Below, in pieces: positions 60,158 through 64,000 of a stretch of DNA of 64,000 bases. This DNA is from Pogonophryne albipinna (lineage: Eukaryota > Chordata > Actinopteri > Perciformes > Artedidraconidae), in assembly GCA_028583405.1 (NCBI GenBank), contig CM053264.1, positions 9,479,030 through 9,543,029 on the forward strand, written 5' to 3'. Below the pieces are notes generated by a model. It saw only the letters and a list, made by a program, of their open reading frames with translations. It was not told where the DNA came from and did no database searches. Position 1 is the first letter of the stretch. Each line of letters opens with the position of its first letter. The position numbers and the translations under genes are program-made.

Positions 60158-63100
60158 CCTCATGAATCTTTCTTATGAGCAGAGCAACATGGCCAGACAT
60201 ATTGTAATCTACCTGATCTACCATACTTGTCAATCCATGACATGATGGTCTGCAACAAAAATAAATAGCTTGGAATCAGATCGATGCCCTATGATTGTGA
60301 TGAAAATGGAACAAGGCGTGAGGAAAGAGGAATCTCATCTTCACGGGAATTGGATTTTCAAAAGATTTAACTGAGAGCATGTGTGTTATGCATGTGATCC
60401 ACAACAGTCAATAAGTCTGCACAGAAGTCAGAATGGAGGGTGGTCCGGCTGAATTTGCACACATGCACATTGCCGCCCACACACACTAACACACAAGCTG
60501 GATCACCTCTGGGTATTTCGATTTCCCCTTGTAGTCTTATTAATGTAATTTAATATCCATGATTGAGGTGGCCTCTCTCAACATTCTTCCTCACAAATCC
60601 TCATCAATTGCTCCAATCACTCCCCACACAGAGCCAATATTGCACAGTGAGACAACCCTTATTTCCTGCTATGTTATCTTTCATTTGAAAGCCTCTGACT
60701 GCCTGCCCCTTGATTGGAAAGCAAAGGCCAATAGGCATTGGTGACAGCTCCTTGAAAATTAAAAGTATCAATCAAGACAGGAAGGAGAGAAAGCTTGTGA
60801 TGTCTTCAGATACGTCTGTCTGCCAGAGAGAGCATTGCAAGCCAAATTGGAACAATGGATATTAGCAAATATGCACTAATGTAATGTAACTAATGGCACT
60901 GAGTTTGATGTTGAAATTCAACTTTATTAAGAGCATCCACATGCCCAGTCAGAGTTAAAATGAATAAAAAAACTGATTAAGAAAAAATGTGACTGGAAAT
61001 GACCCTGCCAATAAGACAGTGACTTTAATGGTGCATTAAGATGCCCTTTAAATCTACACTTAATTCATCAGGCAGCAGAAGAGGAATTGAATGCCGCTGG
61101 GTAAACTTGACCAGCATAAAAAAAGTGTGCCAATGCTGGATGACATAATCTCTGTCTAAATCAATTTTTGTGTGAGAGCACTCGACTCAGCTCAATATGT
61201 AGCTGCAGGGCTTGCGTTAAGTGGCCACTGCCACTTACCTATAAATTCATGTGCTGCTGGTTGCTCCTGTGGCAAAGCTTAACCCCTGGTATTCGAGATA
61301 AATAAAGATGATATTAAAATAGCATCATAAACCAAGAATATATCACCTACAGCAGAAGTAGTCAAGAAGAAATTGAATTGCAGAGCAAGGTGACTTCAGA
61401 GCAGTGGGAATGGAGCACACATGTGACAAACATAGACATCTTATTTTATTAACGAGCTGCTATGAATGTAAGTCTTTCTCTGCCCGCAGGCCTTGGCCTT
61501 AGGAGTTGATTGTTTCTAACAGTTTAACAGAAAAATGTGTAAGAAGGAGGCAGCTTTCTGGCAGTCGTTACTTGAGGTGAGTTGCAAGTTATAAGGCTAG
61601 TACCTTGCGTAACTCATATGTAGTAGTGGGTGAAAGACAAAAACACCCCCCCTCCCCATTTTGTTAAGCCAGCATCTGCTCTAACTTTACAGCAGTATAA
61701 TTTCCTGATTCCCAAATATGTTTAAAGCAAACTCCAGTCTGATCCAAGACAGAGTGGAGCCTCCAACATCCATCTGGGCGATTATAGGCCATCATCCACC
61801 AAGCATGAGAGGAGGCAAGGGATGGGAGAGGAAATACTAGCAAACACCGAGGCAGAGAGCTGACTCGTCAAGCAATCATTCAGCAGAAATAATTTGAAAT
61901 TACTAAACCCGGGCACTGCTCGACACCCCTTTTCTGACACGCGTGCATGTGCACATGCACATACACCCACTCACACACGCATCAAAATCGCGCACTTTCC
62001 ACAGGCGCTTATACACACAAACACACACACAACATTGCTGACGCACCAGAGCGACACGCAAATGCGCACAGTGTTATTGCACATTTAACGTCGAGATAAA
62101 AATTAACCGTAAAATTAACAGCCCGTATCCACTGACACAATGTAATTGGTGTGCTTGGATAATTGGGGTTTTACTAAAGAATACAGACGACTTCAGCAGT
62201 CCACTTCAGTGTCGTACTGCAGCCGTGAAGACTTCCCTGTGACATCCACTGAGCTGAGGAGGCTGCATCCGCAACTAAAGCAAAAGGAGCCACTGGGATT
62301 TATGAGGGGTAAACACTCCAAATGTGCATTTAAGTGCCGCATATTTGGAAGAACTGGAATCCGTTTGTAATATCAGCATAATCCAAGCGGATCGTTAGTG
62401 CCCACAAACTGGTTCAAGCAGATATACAGAAATCAGCACGGGCATCAAAATAACTTTGGAAACGAATAGACCAAACATATTGAACTTACCCACAAGCAGT
62501 TTGCAAATGATAGCGTACACTCTGCTGTCAGTTCTGATAGCCCCACACCATCACGGTGTATCAGAATCTGTTCTGGTCTACAGAGTAAAGCAGTAACGTT
62601 TGAAAAAGAAATCACAAGGAATCCCGTGCCGTGAAATAGTCCCACTTCTCCAAAAAAAAACGCAGCGTCTATCCACAAAATTACATATTGCCAGGCTTGA
62701 CTGGCGCAAATCGGAGCACAAAAACACTGCAACCGGTCACTTTGAAACAGCAGGAGTGGAGAAAATGAAGAAAATCATGACAGTGATTAGGGGAATGGTT
62801 GAAAGAATCAATGAAGGGCAATATCAAAGGAGGCAATTAGTCTGATGATCCTCTTAATTCAGTTAGCCGCTCACAGCCCGGCAGGTGAGCACCGCCTTTA
62901 GCAGGACTACACGAGCGCAAATTTCCAAAGTGATGTGCAGAAAAAGACACATCGGATGCCGTCTCTCTCTCTCGCTCTCTCTCTCGCTCTCTCTCACTCT
63001 CTCTGTCACTCTCTCTCTCCTCCGCTCTCTCAGTGTGCGGCGAGAAGTCAGCATGAGCTGAGCAAGACAGCACAGGAAAAGAGGGGATTTGGCGTCAAAA

Positions 63101-64000
63101 TAAAAGCACGCAATCCGCCATCAACCATAATACTTTAGTGTGCTATTTACAGTCAGAGGCTACAGGGCAACAACTGCGGCACAAATTATTGCCAGACATG
63201 TTCATATCTCACATGGACCGTTTTAACAGATTATTGTATGACTTTTCCCCGAGTGCTGCTGTGCTCATTTGAATGCATTTCCCTGCATGGCTTTTATTTT
63301 GAAGGACAGATCAGAGGCCTTGTTTGGATACTTTATCTGGCTTGACCTGGTACCAATGTGAACGCTCCGATGTGAGCTGCGTTCCTCTGGAGCCTTCATT
63401 CTCTACATGGCGCAATGAGTGAAACCTTCCAATGAACGCTCATGAGGAAAATCAATCCTCATTATGCGAATGTTTTAGAGAAATAAATGTGTATGTGATG
63501 GAGCAGGCAGCTTTAATGCAGTGCAGCACAAGTTTGAGGCTAGACGCACGGCCGCCATATGGAGAAAGGGCTGAAATGTACTAAAAATGGTCTTCAAATT
63601 ACCAAGGTGATGCACAAAATGTTGCTTGAATTAAAGTGAAAACACATGCTCAATGCTTAAGCCTAAAATGTTGAATATTGTTGTGCTGTGCGTAAAACAA
63701 TCATTAATTTTACAGATCAATTGGTACAGTTTATTGAGACTTTAAAAGTAACTAAACTAAATTGTGAAATGATATCAAAGTAACAAGGCAGGCAAGTCAC
63801 ATTTAATGAGCAGGATATACACACAAACCAGACCTTAATTTTAAACAAAAAAGGTTCAAATGCTTTTGTCCATTAGCACAACAAATGAAAATGTTCTCCT
63901 TTTCTAAAAAAAGCTTATTTTAAAGCTTATTTTATTCCTCGATTGCAAAGGTGTGTTCCAGATTAAGGGCTGCTGGGTAAGCAGGGGCGCCGTGTCGGAG
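60158..64000. other. Intronic or 5' flanking sequence (copy B)
   Basis: Counterpart of 13861-17699, with only small indels. No exon is supported. Confidence 0.5.
62962..63031. repeat. CT-rich microsatellite (copy B)
   Basis: Same tract as 16662-16731, with the same interruptions. Confidence 0.9.

Larger units (their letters stand above)
47587..64000. repeat. Large direct duplication, copy B
   Basis: This is the same orientation and order as 1-17699: minisatellite, exon, gggctgtca MITE, foldback element and cacgatat hAT. It lacks the hAT element found at 11323-12675 and has a 54-bp longer segment near 50640-50697. It continues past the window end. Confidence 0.97.

Overview
This looks like nuclear genomic DNA of a teleost fish, probably percomorph-like. 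The species cannot be read from the sequence. The evidence is a single recognisable host exon, very long non-coding stretches, and a dense load of fish-type mobile elements: hAT DNA transposons with 8-bp target duplications, TTAA-flanked elements, an L2-like LINE, a DIRS-type retroelement and a Tc1-like tail. I see no bacterial genes, operons or CRISPR array.

The only host coding sequence I can support is a signal-peptide exon on the minus strand. Its start (MKAPIP) and its end (KVVSKRGS before a phase-1 donor) match what I know of IL1RAPL1, a neuronal Ig/TIR-domain membrane protein with very large introns. It occurs twice, at 1045-1138 and 48630-48723, with identical exon sequence. Everything else is then best read as intronic or 5' flanking DNA of this gene.

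The window's architecture is set by a near-identical direct duplication. Positions 1-17699 recur at 47587-64000, and both copies are cut by the window edges. The copies differ by scattered substitutions, small indels and one clean 1.35-kb hAT insertion (11323-12675) whose empty site is at 58956-58963. A 1000-base run of N (41330-42329) lies between them. This is either a recent tandem duplication with a period of about 47 kb or two haplotypes wrongly placed in series by the assembler. The sequence alone does not decide.

Layout: 1-761 is the right part of a TTAA element carrying a 37-bp minisatellite. 1045-1138 is the exon. 1139-17699 is intronic DNA with four elements (2.5, 6.8, 11.3 and 13.3 kb). 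17700-30257 is single-copy intron with TTAA elements, a composite retroelement-like repeat (21-23 kb), a Tc1-like tail and a nested pair of hAT elements (28.4-29.4 kb). 30258-38500 is a minus-strand L2-like LINE broken by two hAT elements and by a plus-strand LINE. 39062-39413 is another hAT element. 40008-41329 is the end of a DIRS element, cut by the gap. 42330-47108 is plain intron-like sequence. 47109-48346 is the complete TTAA element with its minisatellite, followed by the second exon and the second copy of the intron block.

No genes in the window work together as a pathway. The interest is structural: the duplicated exon, the insertion polymorphism, the minisatellite grown inside a transposon, and the nested elements with readable target-site duplications.
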